From: an uncultured archaeon
GTDB lineage: Archaea; Thermoproteota; Nitrososphaeria; Nitrososphaerales; CALBXV01
Length of the DNA stretch: 31,862 bases
Assembly (NCBI GenBank): GCA_937890045.1
Contig: CALBXV010000078.1
Coordinates: 1-31,862, forward strand
Direction of reading: 5' to 3'
Shown: in pieces, positions 13,490 to 23,747 of the stretch
How the letters are laid out: every line of letters begins with the position of its first letter
How positions within the stretch are numbered: the first letter of the stretch is position 1
Notes under the pieces: generated by a model
The model's input: only the letters and a program-made list of their open reading frames with translations
Told to the model about the DNA's origin: nothing
Databases searched by the model: none
Position numbers and translations under genes: made by a program

Positions 13490-13540
13490 TTTTCAATTCC
13501 TTCGATTTGTAATATATGATCACAGACAACCTTTGTTATC

Positions 13541-13549
13541 TATAAATAT
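13541..13549 (-). promoter_or_regulatory. TATAAATAT element upstream of the 235-aa tail gene
   Basis: The plus strand reads TATAAATAT; in the direction of the downstream minus-strand gene it reads ATATTTATA, about 52 bases before its ATG. The same 9-mer occurs at three other gene-free sites. It resembles the T4 late promoter TATAAATA but in the reverse orientation, so promoter function is uncertain. Confidence 0.35.
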
Positions 13550-13565
13550 ATATAAATTAAGTTTA

Positions 13566-16500
13566 TTAATCATTTTCGTTTCCAGTATCAAATTCTGTTC
13601 TTAACTGTACACTTTCACGTGCATCACCTACTAATGCATATGGATTTGTTAATATGTAGGTAACTGGACTATAATCCTTCTTTCCATTAGCATCTAATGT
13701 TGATAAAGCAGTAGTATCTGTATTTTTACTACCTTCAAAATTAATTCTACGTAATCCTGTTGAATATTCAGTTATTTTTTCAAAACTAGAAGTTACAAAA
13801 GAAACAGAAGCCGCTGTTCCCTGTGCAAAATTTTCCTTACTACTATAAATATACATTGGTTTTTTATTAAATTTGGAAGATCTTTGATTATTTATCGTGG
13901 TAAGTGCTTCCGTAAAAACAGTTGTTGGTCCTCCTGAATAAATACTAGCAGTTGTATAATTTCTTCCATAATGTCCTAAAGTATCTACTCTATTTAAATC
14001 TCTTATTGATGGTTTAGAAAAAATATCTCCACTAATAGTTGATTCATAATATTGATTATCTGAATAAAATTCATATGTAGAATCTTCATCCATTTCCCTA
14101 TCTAGTCTAGTTACATTTTGAGTAACTTCTAAATAATTATTTACAGCACTTGATGAAACAAAACCACCATCTTCTTCTTTTAATTTAACAGTATCTTCAA
14201 AAATTGGATTTTCAAATGTTGGGTGGTTTATAGATTGTTTATTTCTTTCTAATATATTATTCTCTAGTAATACTCCAACAACAGCTTGACTCCTTGCTGG
14301 TAGTAAAGATTCTAATTGTGTAAATAATGAATGATCATAATAGTTTAATAATCTTAAATAATCCCAAAAATTATTAGCACCAGTATATTTCTTAAAATAT
14401 TCTAATTTTACAGTATCTAAATCTCTATATTGAGATTCTTCGTCATCTCTTGGATCTCCAAGATACTGATCAAAATTAAAATCTGATAATTGATTCACTA
14501 TATCTTGATTTATAACATCGGCTGGAGAAAAATATACTCCTACTCGACTTAAATCTACTGGTGCTCTATCATACGATGATATTTCAACTCTATTTGTTGG
14601 ACTTAAATTTATATTTTCGCCTATTCGGTCTAGATAGTGTGCTTTTTCAATTCTTATTTTATTTGAATTTCTTCTAATCCCACCTAATTTTGGTAGTGGA
14701 AATTTTGTTCTATCAACAACATCAGAATAACTTGTTTCATCTGCAAATCCAGTAGCTATTCCAGCAATCGGTGAAGATTGATCCGTTGAAGTATCCCTAA
14801 CAGTTGTGTCACTATTATGATTCTTAGATTCATTAAAACTATATCGTAAAGCAATATCCTGAAATGAAGCACTTACACTATTTCCCGCATAAGATTGTGG
14901 ATTTTCTACATGCTCATCAAAGTATTTTTCGTCTAATCTAGATTTCCATATTCTAAATTCCATCATAGAACCACTAAATTGCCCACCAAAATCATTTGTA
15001 GTATATCCACCTATATAAAGTGAACCAGTATTATTATATGCAGTATTATATGATGCTGATGCCGCATTTTGATCACCTGGTATATCCAATCTGGCATTAC
15101 CAGTATATTGAATTACATCTCTGCCAGCATCATATTGTTTAGCAACTAAATTATAAACAACATTATTATCTCCAGCAACAACTTCGTTTCGTTCATCAAA
15201 AATTCGTGTAAGTTTTCCACCGTCTAAAAATATAGTTCGGTTCGATAAACCTGTATGAGTGGTGAATTCTAATTTTAGTCCTACATGAGCTGTAGATTTT
15301 TCTCTAACTCCAATCCTGAAAGTATGTAATTTCCATTTTTTAGTAACAACGGTACCGTACGTCCTAGAATTTATTTGTTTTCCATCTGATGCCAACTCTG
15401 ATAACGTGAAGAATAGATGACCTCCGTTTACATTTCCTGTTTTAGCATATACTGAAAATTCATATTCTTCTCCCATAGATGCAGTTACAAATCTAGCATC
15501 TCCGTATGCTCCTATTTGTCCATCATCATTAAAAGACGGAGATGAAAATGCGGTAATTCTATCAGAATTTTCAGATTTGGCTCCAGTTTGTGTAACCTTA
15601 ATAGCATACTTTCCAGTATAAACTTCTGTGCTTCCGCTCACTATTTCAGCAGTTGCGTCAACCCAATCTTTAAATGGTCGTTGTAATGATCCAGTTTCAA
15701 ATATATTAGTTACATCATCCTCTCCCTTCAATAACTCATCTGTAACTGTTTCTTTTGCCAACATTACAGACCAAAAATCACCATTATAAAATGGTAATGG
15801 TTCTGTTGATGCAGTAACATATCCAGCAGACCCACTTAATGTAAATGATAATCTACCAATATTATCTGAAGAACCATTATCTTTTAAATAAATTCCAAAT
15901 TGGTCACCAGTAGTTCCATTACCACCCTGAACTAATGTCTGATCAGAACTTGATGCTGCTTTAAATCTAAACTCCATAGAATTTGCTGTTTGTGCATTAC
16001 CCAATCCTAACGAATGTGACCAAGAACCAGAAACATATTGAGATGCTTTAAAATCTAAAGCTTTTGTAAATTTCCTACTTGTTTCATATATAGGTTCTAC
16101 ATCCGTAATAGTTGGACCACCATATTCTCTAACTCTCAATATTGTAGATGGTATACCATAACAATTTATTAATCCTTTCAACGATTCAACAGTACCACGT
16201 GATTTTAAAAATAAAGGCATATTGGCTATAATTCTTTTCCAGACTTCTCGTGAAATATCCTGTAATGAAGAGCTAGCATAAAGAGTTGTAGCAAAATTAG
16301 TTTTATCTACTGATTTACCAAAAAAGAACTTATCTAATTTAGCTAAATCATATCCGTCTTGTAGATTCCAACCAAACCCCTTTGCTACACTATAAATGAG
16401 TTGTTTAGATAATCCTTTATCTAATTGTTCATCAATTTCATAAATTTGACCAAATCTATCAATATAATTTTTTATATTATCAAAATGATGCCCAGTCATA

Positions 16501-19148
16501 TCTACAAATTTTGTAAAAGCAGTATTATCTGTATCATCTCTAATATGCTCGGGTAAATGATATAATAATCTATCTCTATTTTCATGATCAAAATCTGATG
16601 CACTTATTATTTGATTATCATACCATGTTATTGCCTCTGAAGAAGTTATTTCAGATAAAATATACGGTTTAGTAGTATTTTTCTTAGGCCATGATGCATC
16701 ATATAATAAATCAACACTAGCTGATGAATATTGAGAACTACTACCAGATTTAAATGAAGAACTTTCAAAATACAAATATCGTTCATATCCATCAAAATTA
16801 TTTATAATTTCACTATTAGCAATTTCCCATTTTCTAGCATCAGTTCCCGCACTTGCTATTGCGGTATTTGGGTCATTTCCCAAATATCCTGTATCATAAT
16901 ATGTGCCTGCAATTGATTGACTGTAAGCGTTATGTAATTCTATCTTTCCTAATTTAGTTTTAAAATTTTCCAATCGCTTTTCTGCAGAACCAAATTTCAT
17001 AAACTTATCATAATTTGAATAATCTATATTTAAGCGCACTTGATTCACAGACCCACTTATAATATCTCTTTCTATGTCCTGTGCTAATGAGCTACTCTTA
17101 AATAATAAATCATCCCAATTTTGATATTCAGTTGATCTATTTCTAACTATTGGCTCACCAACAGAAGTTCCTGACGGTAATCTCAATATAGTATCAGGTA
17201 TTATTGGTTGTGTAAAATCATTTAAATTTAAATCAAATTCTCTATGTGATGCTACTTCCCTAGTAAAATATATATCATCACCCAACTGCACATTATTTGA
17301 TAACGGATTATATAATTTTAAAACCATTGTGTCGTCTAAATCTAATTTATTTATAATAAGATGTAATGCGGATTGTCCTACAACGGCATAATACGTTAAA
17401 TCCATCATCTGCTTTGCCCCAATATAAAAATTAATTTCCTTTATATCAGTATTTATAGATTCATAAGTAATACCAATTACTTCGGCTGCTTCTTCAATTG
17501 TCTGCGCTAATCTCCTCGTACCATCCCACTCTCCCTCATAGTCATGTTTAATATTAAAACAACTTACCTTATCACCCTCTCGATCATAACCAATAAGCTT
17601 AGCTCTATATGGCGCGTAATCAGTTACCATAACTCGCTCTTTATTTTCAACTTCTCTAAAATATTTTGCTGCTGTTGGGTCAGGATCGACATACATATAA
17701 TCAGCTAATAATTTCTCTATACAATCTTCTCTACTCACAAGAAAATCAGATAATAATATTTGCAACATACCTAAATGTTCAGTAGAAGTTCCAGAGGTAG
17801 ATTTTTCTACAAAATAAAATAATAATTGCGAATCTGTTGGTAATTTACTACCATATAGGGGATGATGAAATAATCCATTAGCATTATTATTAAACCAAGC
17901 TTTAAAAGGTTCAGAAAAGTGAATTGCTTTTAAATTTGAAGCTTCAGAATTACCAAAGTCAGCAGCCCCAGCATCATCTAGGGGGTTTGCATTAGCGTCA
18001 TTAGTAGTTTGAACAACATCTGATTGACTATATACAATTAAATCATCTGTTGATGGAAAACCTGGTATTAGAGGAGTTGTTAGAGTTTCTTTTGAATTTT
18101 CATGAAACGTCTCTAGATTAGAAGCTACATCTAATGGCATACCTGTAATCAAATTTCCTGGATATAATATTGCTCCCTCATCCGTTATTTCTAATCCTTC
18201 TACATTTGGAAGCCATGATCCAGGTGAGGACGAGTCTCCACTCCAATCTATAACATATACCCACTGCCCCATTGGGGACTCTTGAGATTGTTGAGCGGAA
18301 GGTACATGAACTGGTTTAGGTTCCATATATACTTCTCTAGTAACCGTTATATTTTCTTCTTCCCTAGTAGATACAATAAAAGCTTTGGGAATTTCTACTG
18401 TTATATCAGAAAAAGTTTCAACGTTGGGTGAATTGCCAAATGAAACAATGGGGTCTCCTGCTGCCATACTAGATGCATCCCATGCCTGTAATTTATTAGT
18501 ATCTACTATCTGATAACTAATATCATCAGACTTATAAGATAATTTATCTTCGTGTCCAGTTTTAAAGTCATCAAATTGACTTTGGTAAAATGTATTCCCA
18601 GTCAAACCATTTTTTAATTTAACTTCAATTTCATCTCTTGCTGGTGAAATATTAGAAATTTCATAAGTAAATCGTTTAGAAAAAACTCTAAACTCTTCTA
18701 TATCTTCGTTTGATGAAATTACATTGGCCCAAAAAGCTTCATCTGGATCTCCGTTAGGAGAAACAGTATTTTTATACATTTTGCCATTATTTGTTACAAC
18801 TGTATCTCTATAAAAATTTCGTTCTCTATCTATTAATACTGTTTGATGTGAACCTGCTTCACAACGTAAAAAACTATATTGTAGTGTAATGTTACCACTT
18901 AATATTCCCATCGAATTTACTGCATCAGCTAAATTAATTTTATGGTTTTCTTCTAAAGCCGTATCAAGTGATATAATATTACTACCTGCTGCAATACCTG
19001 AATCAGTATAAACAGCAGTCATTAAAATAAAATCTCTAGGACCTATAGGACTTTGCATCGTACCTAACGGAGAATAAGTTGCATGATTATAAGAATCCCT
19101 ATCATATCTTATATTACTTTTTATATTATCTGGAATTAAATAACTCAT
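13566..19148 (-). CDS. giant baseplate/tail structural protein with nested carbohydrate-binding-like module, 1860 aa
   Basis: The largest gene of the window, lying after gp6 and two smaller genes, where T4-like phages carry large wedge proteins (gp7 in T4). Residues 1-850 are mixed domains I do not recognise. Residues 860-1010 are helical and look like a phage tail-tip domain (HIRDDTDNTAFTKFVDMTGH, WKRIIANMPLFLKSRGTVES). A LamG-like jelly roll begins at about 1028 (KALDFKASQYVSGSW) and runs to FWSVMLAKE at 1125-1133. It is then interrupted by a CBM-like module at about 1140-1320 (YAIKVTQTG, YEFSVYAKTGN, IFLDGGKLTRI) and resumes at VVYNLVAKQYDAGRD to about 1445. A long C-terminal region follows. 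Glycan binding at the host surface is inferred. Homology to gp7 is suggested by position only. Confidence 0.68.
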   Translation of the reverse strand: MSYLIPDNIKSNIRYDRDSYNHATYSPLGTMQSPIGPRDFILMTAVYTDSGIAAGSNIISLDTALEENHKINLADAVNSMGILSGNITLQYSFLRCEAGSHQTVLIDRERNFYRDTVVTNNGKMYKNTVSPNGDPDEAFWANVISSNEDIEEFRVFSKRFTYEISNISPARDEIEVKLKNGLTGNTFYQSQFDDFKTGHEDKLSYKSDDISYQIVDTNKLQAWDASSMAAGDPIVSFGNSPNVETFSDITVEIPKAFIVSTREEENITVTREVYMEPKPVHVPSAQQSQESPMGQWVYVIDWSGDSSSPGSWLPNVEGLEITDEGAILYPGNLITGMPLDVASNLETFHENSKETLTTPLIPGFPSTDDLIVYSQSDVVQTTNDANANPLDDAGAADFGNSEASNLKAIHFSEPFKAWFNNNANGLFHHPLYGSKLPTDSQLLFYFVEKSTSGTSTEHLGMLQILLSDFLVSREDCIEKLLADYMYVDPDPTAAKYFREVENKERVMVTDYAPYRAKLIGYDREGDKVSCFNIKHDYEGEWDGTRRLAQTIEEAAEVIGITYESINTDIKEINFYIGAKQMMDLTYYAVVGQSALHLIINKLDLDDTMVLKLYNPLSNNVQLGDDIYFTREVASHREFDLNLNDFTQPIIPDTILRLPSGTSVGEPIVRNRSTEYQNWDDLLFKSSSLAQDIERDIISGSVNQVRLNIDYSNYDKFMKFGSAEKRLENFKTKLGKIELHNAYSQSIAGTYYDTGYLGNDPNTAIASAGTDARKWEIANSEIINNFDGYERYLYFESSSFKSGSSSQYSSASVDLLYDASWPKKNTTKPYILSEITSSEAITWYDNQIISASDFDHENRDRLLYHLPEHIRDDTDNTAFTKFVDMTGHHFDNIKNYIDRFGQIYEIDEQLDKGLSKQLIYSVAKGFGWNLQDGYDLAKLDKFFFGKSVDKTNFATTLYASSSLQDISREVWKRIIANMPLFLKSRGTVESLKGLINCYGIPSTILRVREYGGPTITDVEPIYETSRKFTKALDFKASQYVSGSWSHSLGLGNAQTANSMEFRFKAASSSDQTLVQGGNGTTGDQFGIYLKDNGSSDNIGRLSFTLSGSAGYVTASTEPLPFYNGDFWSVMLAKETVTDELLKGEDDVTNIFETGSLQRPFKDWVDATAEIVSGSTEVYTGKYAIKVTQTGAKSENSDRITAFSSPSFNDDGQIGAYGDARFVTASMGEEYEFSVYAKTGNVNGGHLFFTLSELASDGKQINSRTYGTVVTKKWKLHTFRIGVREKSTAHVGLKLEFTTHTGLSNRTIFLDGGKLTRIFDERNEVVAGDNNVVYNLVAKQYDAGRDVIQYTGNARLDIPGDQNAASASYNTAYNNTGSLYIGGYTTNDFGGQFSGSMMEFRIWKSRLDEKYFDEHVENPQSYAGNSVSASFQDIALRYSFNESKNHNSDTTVRDTSTDQSSPIAGIATGFADETSYSDVVDRTKFPLPKLGGIRRNSNKIRIEKAHYLDRIGENINLSPTNRVEISSYDRAPVDLSRVGVYFSPADVINQDIVNQLSDFNFDQYLGDPRDDEESQYRDLDTVKLEYFKKYTGANNFWDYLRLLNYYDHSLFTQLESLLPARSQAVVGVLLENNILERNKQSINHPTFENPIFEDTVKLKEEDGGFVSSSAVNNYLEVTQNVTRLDREMDEDSTYEFYSDNQYYESTISGDIFSKPSIRDLNRVDTLGHYGRNYTTASIYSGGPTTVFTEALTTINNQRSSKFNKKPMYIYSSKENFAQGTAASVSFVTSSFEKITEYSTGLRRINFEGSKNTDTTALSTLDANGKKDYSPVTYILTNPYALVGDARESVQLRTEFDTGNEND

Positions 19149-19158
19149 TTATTCACCA

Positions 19159-19776
19159 CTATGTAATTGTAACTTGATTACTATATTGTGATCCACCAGA
19201 ACCTCCAGAACCTCCGCCACTAGAGGAATTACTACTGGTGGAACCAGTATCTCCGCTTGTTGTATCTGATGTGGTATCAGCAATACTTGTATATTCACTA
19301 GTACCTGATGTTAAATAATCTACCTCTTTAAATCTATTATCTATAACTTTTACCGCAGAGTGAGGAACAAATCTGTCTCTCCCCTGACTGATAGTTTCAA
19401 CAAAATTAACTGTAAGTTCTACATCATATCCTGTAGCCATAGTACTGCCTGGATAAGCTACTTGTCGGCTAATAAAATTTATACTTTGTTGAAGATTTCC
19501 ACTTTGAATGTCCTGATATAAATTATATACCAGTCTTCCATTTACGTCTGTCCTAGGTGCCATATTTAAAGCTTGTCCTGGTGTGATTTTTCCAAGTTCC
19601 TTTTCCCATCCATAGGTCACTCGGCCATATCTGTCTGCCTTGCCCCCCCTAGATGCGGGGTTTTTTACCCATTCAGTTAAATATACATCTCTATCCGCAA
19701 GATATTGAACTGCATTTTTTTCTCTTAACCTTCTAACAAATGCTAAATGCTTTATTTCTTCCTTACTATAAGGCAT
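19159..19776 (-). CDS. baseplate-region protein with Ser/Gly-rich tail, 205 aa
   Basis: The N-terminal 155 residues form a compact domain (MPYSKEEIKHLAFVRRLREK, DRYGRVTYGWEKELGKI, MATGYDVELTVNFVETISQG). The last 50 residues are low complexity, largely Ser, Thr and Gly with a GGGSGGSGGSQYSNQ stretch, like a flexible linker or disordered tail. It shares one base with the stop of the upstream DNRLRE-like gene and lies 10 bases before the giant gene. It occupies a place where a small wedge protein such as gp53 could lie, but the sequence does not look like gp53. Function unknown; virion protein by context. Confidence 0.6.
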   Translation of the reverse strand: MPYSKEEIKHLAFVRRLREKNAVQYLADRDVYLTEWVKNPASRGGKADRYGRVTYGWEKELGKITPGQALNMAPRTDVNGRLVYNLYQDIQSGNLQQSINFISRQVAYPGSTMATGYDVELTVNFVETISQGRDRFVPHSAVKVIDNRFKEVDYLTSGTSEYTSIADTTSDTTSGDTGSTSSNSSSGGGSGGSGGSQYSNQVTIT

Positions 19777-20900
19777 TATCTACTCACTTTGAATTTAAAA
19801 TCACCACCATAATAATTTACTGTTTGACTTACACCACTTCCACTTACAACTTTATATTCTATTTGATAAAATCTTTCAGCCTGTAATCCATTTAACCAAA
19901 GATTAAAATAATTACCCGAGCTATCACTTGATAAATAAGAACCAGACCCATAAGGTACCATTACATCTTCGGTCAATGCATCTTTTATTTGATAATAACA
20001 AGAAGCACTTGGTAAATATTTAACAGTTACACTATCAGAAACGGTAGTTGAAGAATATGTTTTAGTAGGATATCTTTCTCTACCTACAAGTCTAAATTTT
20101 ACTTTTGAATTTTCTTTATAATCAGGTCTTAATCCTTTCATATAAACTACTAAATCTTCTAAATCTGCAGTAACTAATGGATTTAAAGAACCAGTTGCCC
20201 ACGCAGAATCGTTCCAAACTACTTCTAATTTTGGTTGATAGATTGTATCTGTTTCTCTACTAAAAAATGCAAAATGACCATATTTTGTAGTATTTCCTTC
20301 TTCAACATTATCATCCGCATTACCAACACTACCACTTCTCTTTACCATAAATCCTTCATTTGGTACAGTATCATGTAACCATCTCCACATAATATCAGTT
20401 ACATCCATACGCATATCAGTAGTTTCCCATTCAAAAGATTGAGAAGCTTCAGCTCCACTTCCAGTATACCAAGTACCACCAGTATTATTACTACCACTTA
20501 TCCATTGTGTAGTATCTACTTTTCCGTGCCTATATCTCCAACTCACTCCTTCTTCATCTTTTGGGTCATCATAAAATTTACCTTCTCCTGCTGTCCAAGA
20601 TTGACTTACCGCATATCCATATAAAGATTGACTAGTCGTTAAATTAGATGAATTTGCATCATATAAATTTAAATAAAATTTTGGATCTGATGATGAAGAT
20701 GGAATTAATCCAGAGTGAATGGACTGTGAAATATAGGATAAATCAAATTTAATTACCGCTCTTGAAACATTTATTATTGAAGCATTATTATTAGTATCTT
20801 TTCTTATTTCTAATATTTCATCCATTCCAGTATTTTGAGATTGAGTAACTGGACCCTCATACAATGTTGCATCTGCTGAAGCGTATTCAAAATAATGCAT
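19776..20900 (-). CDS. DNRLRE-like structural protein, 374 aa
   Basis: The first 230 residues follow the DNRLRE pattern found in secreted and phage proteins: ASADATLYEGPVTQSQNTGM, EILEIRKDTNN, SRAVIKFDLSYIS, SWTAGEGKF, WRWLHDTVPNEGFMVKRSGS and FFSRETDTIYQPKLEVVW. The rest has two or more beta domains (VKFRLVGRERYPTKTYS, ending NYYGGDFKFKVSR). This kind of jelly-roll can mediate attachment. It is joined by one-base overlaps to gp6 upstream and the 205-aa gene downstream, so it is co-translated with the wedge genes. A wedge-associated or fibre-anchoring role, similar in position to T4 gp7/gp8, is inferred. Confidence 0.62.
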   Translation of the reverse strand: MHYFEYASADATLYEGPVTQSQNTGMDEILEIRKDTNNNASIINVSRAVIKFDLSYISQSIHSGLIPSSSSDPKFYLNLYDANSSNLTTSQSLYGYAVSQSWTAGEGKFYDDPKDEEGVSWRYRHGKVDTTQWISGSNNTGGTWYTGSGAEASQSFEWETTDMRMDVTDIMWRWLHDTVPNEGFMVKRSGSVGNADDNVEEGNTTKYGHFAFFSRETDTIYQPKLEVVWNDSAWATGSLNPLVTADLEDLVVYMKGLRPDYKENSKVKFRLVGRERYPTKTYSSTTVSDSVTVKYLPSASCYYQIKDALTEDVMVPYGSGSYLSSDSSGNYFNLWLNGLQAERFYQIEYKVVSGSGVSQTVNYYGGDFKFKVSR

Positions 20901-22810
20901 TATACGTCTCCTACTACTCTACCGATAATATCTGTATCTGGATATTTTAATTCAAAAATTGCTGGGTCTCTAGATGGATAAACTACACCATTTTTGATCA
21001 CCGCTGGATCTCCTAAATCATATACATTTCCTGAATATCCCTTTGCAGTATCATATCTATTTTCTATTACTATATTTGTTCCTAGTGGATTAGAATCACT
21101 AGGCGTTTCTACTCCAACCACACCTTCAACTTCTATTAACTTTGCTACCACCTCAGCAATTACAAGTGGTTGATTAACTTGCCACCTATCTATATTAAAA
21201 TAATTTTTCATTTCATTAATTGCATTCACTAAAACTTCATTTTTATTATAACCTTTTTTTGTTAATAGATCAAATTTAATAGCTATATTAACTATATAAG
21301 CATCCTTTATATTATAAGCATCTGTTACCATTCTAAATCTATCTAAATACATTTTAAGATTCTTTTTAGTAACATCATTTAATTTAGTTAATTTACGATT
21401 ATTATTATACCCAAGTAAATATAAATTTAATCCAAATTGATTTTTACTAAAAGTTAATTCTTCTCCAGGTTGTGTAGTTATTTGTTCATCTTGCACAACA
21501 TAAGCTTTAGCTATATTACCATATCTTTCAGGCAACGCATAAATTCTAACAAGTAAATCATCTTTAGTTACCGACCTACTTTGAGCCTGGAAATATGCCA
21601 TAGCATTTTGTTTAATTTCTTCTACAGATTCTACATCCATTCCTCCTGAAGATGGTTCATCATTAATTACACTCAATGAATTATTAACTCTCGTTATTTT
21701 ACTACCATCTAATGTTGAAGGTAAACTTGTAACAATTTTAGAAGCAAAAGAATTTATTTCGCCTGACCTAACATTATGTTTAGAACCACCATCAAATGCA
21801 TAAGTAATTTCCAATGAAGTATTAGACGGAGCTTCACCATATGCTCTAGTATTTGTAAAATTATTAGGATCAAAAGCAATTCCTAATTTAGATGGAGACC
21901 CTGGTAGATTACTACCAACATTATCAGGATTTGGAATTAATTCTTCGTCAGGAGTTACTAAAGTCCCTGCACCAAACCGCATTTCAGTTTTTTTATCTGG
22001 TCTTACATAAGTTCTAAATCTTTTTGATGTTTTCAATCTTTTTAAAATATAAGGATTTGTAGCATCAAATTGAACTAATGATGTATCATTAGACTCTATA
22101 TTTTGAAATTCTGAAAAAACCATATCTTGTGCTAAAAATGGAACCTCGTACCAAGTATTTCCATCTCCATCGGTTACAGAAATAATATCTGTTACATTTT
22201 CTTCTGATAAGGTTATTCTATCATATTTAATTGGGCTTCCAAATGTAAATGATTCTGTTTTACTATACCCACTTACAACTGTTACTTTTTTATGTAATCT
22301 ATAATATTCAATAGTTCCATTAGTTGATGTTTGTGAAATTTCTTTTACAACATCTCCCTGGTCTACTTTAAAATTACAATCAGTTAACAATCTATATTCA
22401 ACTCCAAAATTAGGAGCGAATAGTCTAGTAGTTGCTTTAACATTTAAAGCATAATCATAATCTGGTTGTGTTGGGTCATCAGTCATAGCTGGAACTTCCT
22501 GTGAAAAAGTAACTGTAGCCATGGATGGTGATATCAATCTGGGAGTATATCCCATAAATTGTGCTATATTATATACTTGATTTTTTTCTTCTGCATAAGG
22601 TAACAAACTTTCTTTAAACATAGCATCAATGTAATAACCCAAAACATCTCCAACATATGCTGCAGATTCTAAAAACATAGTGCCAGGAGCAGATTCATTA
22701 AAATCTTTATAAGTATTAGGAAAATATGTTTTTGCAAATTCTATAAGGTTTCCTCTTAAACCTGCAAAATCTCTTCCTAAATATGATATATCTTTTTTAT
22801 AAGTTGGCAT
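20900..22810 (-). CDS. gp6: baseplate wedge subunit gp6 (baseplate J-like)
   Basis: 636 residues, close to the length of T4 gp6. The N-terminus carries the typical start of T4-like gp6 proteins: KDISYLGRDFAGLRGNLIEF, then ESAPGTMFLESAAYVGDVLG and YYIDAMFKESLLPYAEEKNQ. The middle contains a baseplate J-like region (AMAYFQAQSRSVTKDDLLVR). gp6 dimers link the wedges into the baseplate ring of contractile tails and drive its rearrangement on contact with the host. It lies directly after gp25, as in other T4-like phages, with one base shared with the DNRLRE-like gene downstream. The identification is solid and is one of the main proofs that the window is from a myovirus. Confidence 0.92.
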   Translation of the reverse strand: MPTYKKDISYLGRDFAGLRGNLIEFAKTYFPNTYKDFNESAPGTMFLESAAYVGDVLGYYIDAMFKESLLPYAEEKNQVYNIAQFMGYTPRLISPSMATVTFSQEVPAMTDDPTQPDYDYALNVKATTRLFAPNFGVEYRLLTDCNFKVDQGDVVKEISQTSTNGTIEYYRLHKKVTVVSGYSKTESFTFGSPIKYDRITLSEENVTDIISVTDGDGNTWYEVPFLAQDMVFSEFQNIESNDTSLVQFDATNPYILKRLKTSKRFRTYVRPDKKTEMRFGAGTLVTPDEELIPNPDNVGSNLPGSPSKLGIAFDPNNFTNTRAYGEAPSNTSLEITYAFDGGSKHNVRSGEINSFASKIVTSLPSTLDGSKITRVNNSLSVINDEPSSGGMDVESVEEIKQNAMAYFQAQSRSVTKDDLLVRIYALPERYGNIAKAYVVQDEQITTQPGEELTFSKNQFGLNLYLLGYNNNRKLTKLNDVTKKNLKMYLDRFRMVTDAYNIKDAYIVNIAIKFDLLTKKGYNKNEVLVNAINEMKNYFNIDRWQVNQPLVIAEVVAKLIEVEGVVGVETPSDSNPLGTNIVIENRYDTAKGYSGNVYDLGDPAVIKNGVVYPSRDPAIFELKYPDTDIIGRVVGDV

Positions 22811-22820
22811 ATTTTAACTC

Positions 22821-23213
22821 CTAAGTATATACAATCATAGTAGTATTTGTTCTAGTTGGGTCATTTTTTAGAGCATAAGTAAGTGAAATGTTTAATCTTC
22901 TATTACGATTATCTATTTTGGTATCTATATTTACAATTCTAAGATAGGGAAGCCATTTATCTATTGCATCATTTAGTGCTTCATCTACTTTATCATTTAT
23001 AGAATCATCCATTTGCTCAAATAAAATAGATGCTAGAGCACATCCAAAAGTAGGATGAGCCACTCTTTCACCATATTTAGTTTTAAGTAAATTTTGAATA
23101 TTAAACTCAGCTGCAGTCATAGTAGATTCTGATGGTGTCCAATTTTCATCAATTGGCAATCTTATCCCTATAGTAACATCTGGATCTTGATCATATTCTC
23201 TATTAGACGCCAT
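22821..23213 (-). CDS. gp25: baseplate wedge subunit gp25 (GPW/gp25 family)
   Basis: 130 residues, the usual size. The core signature is present: NIQNLLKTKYGERVAHPTFG, CALASILFEQMDD, then a helix and the final strands (LRIVNIDTKIDNRNRRLNIS). The protein resembles the lysozyme-like fold of contractile-tail sheath initiators and acts as the platform where the sheath begins to polymerise. It starts inside the last 11 bases of the 168-aa gene upstream and ends 10 bases before gp6, the conserved T4-like order. High certainty from motif and neighbours. Confidence 0.92.
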   Translation of the reverse strand: MASNREYDQDPDVTIGIRLPIDENWTPSESTMTAAEFNIQNLLKTKYGERVAHPTFGCALASILFEQMDDSINDKVDEALNDAIDKWLPYLRIVNIDTKIDNRNRRLNISLTYALKNDPTRTNTTMIVYT

Positions 23214-23709
23214 TTGTTTTCTTCTTATCTATCGCTTTCATTAAATCACTATAATCTCTTGTTAAAGCTTTCATTGTAGATTCTGGAACTTTTTCAATTG
23301 GTACTCCTGCTGACTTAGCTGTCATTGCTGCGCCCAATTCTCTTTTAAATTCACCAGTGTTTCCAAATTCTCCGCTCTGCATTGCTACCTCTGTTACTTT
23401 ATTCGAATCGAATATTCCTCCACCCATCGTAGGATAAGATTCAGTTCCATCACCCTGGGGGAGTCCACCTTTAGTTTCATTCAAAACTTTATTTAACTCT
23501 TTATTTTTCGTATATTTAATTTCTTCTTTTTTACCAACTTTATATTCTTTTCTAATTGGCTCTTTAAACTCTTTTTCGGTTAATGATTTTGAAACTAATT
23601 CGGTGAGAGAAGTAGAGTTTCCTTCTTTAATAAATATCTCATTCATTTGTTTTTTAACTTCCTTACGAACTACTCGTTCTATTATTTTTATCATCTCGCC
23701 TTTTTTCAT
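23203..23709 (-). CDS. putative virion protein of T4-like marine phages, 168 aa
   Basis: The N-terminus is a charged amphipathic helix (MKKGEMIKIIERVVRKEVKK, then QMNEIFIKEG) of a kind I recall from short proteins preceding gp25 in marine T4-like phages. The middle is Lys/Glu-rich and probably disordered. A conserved-looking stretch (TESYPTMGGGIFDSNKVTEV) precedes a helical C-terminus (TMKALTRDYSDLMKAIDKK). No enzyme motif. It overlaps gp25 by 11 bp, so the two are translationally coupled. Likely a baseplate assembly or scaffold protein, by position only. Confidence 0.55.
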   Translation of the reverse strand: MKKGEMIKIIERVVRKEVKKQMNEIFIKEGNSTSLTELVSKSLTEKEFKEPIRKEYKVGKKEEIKYTKNKELNKVLNETKGGLPQGDGTESYPTMGGGIFDSNKVTEVAMQSGEFGNTGEFKRELGAAMTAKSAGVPIEKVPESTMKALTRDYSDLMKAIDKKKTNGV

Positions 23710-23747
23710 AATTTACTCCATTATTTAATAACTATTATTTTTAACAA

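Noticed and set aside
19159..19776. Assignment of the 205-aa gene as gp53
   Set aside because: Position is suggestive, but the sequence does not resemble T4 gp53 and has an unrelated Ser/Gly tail.
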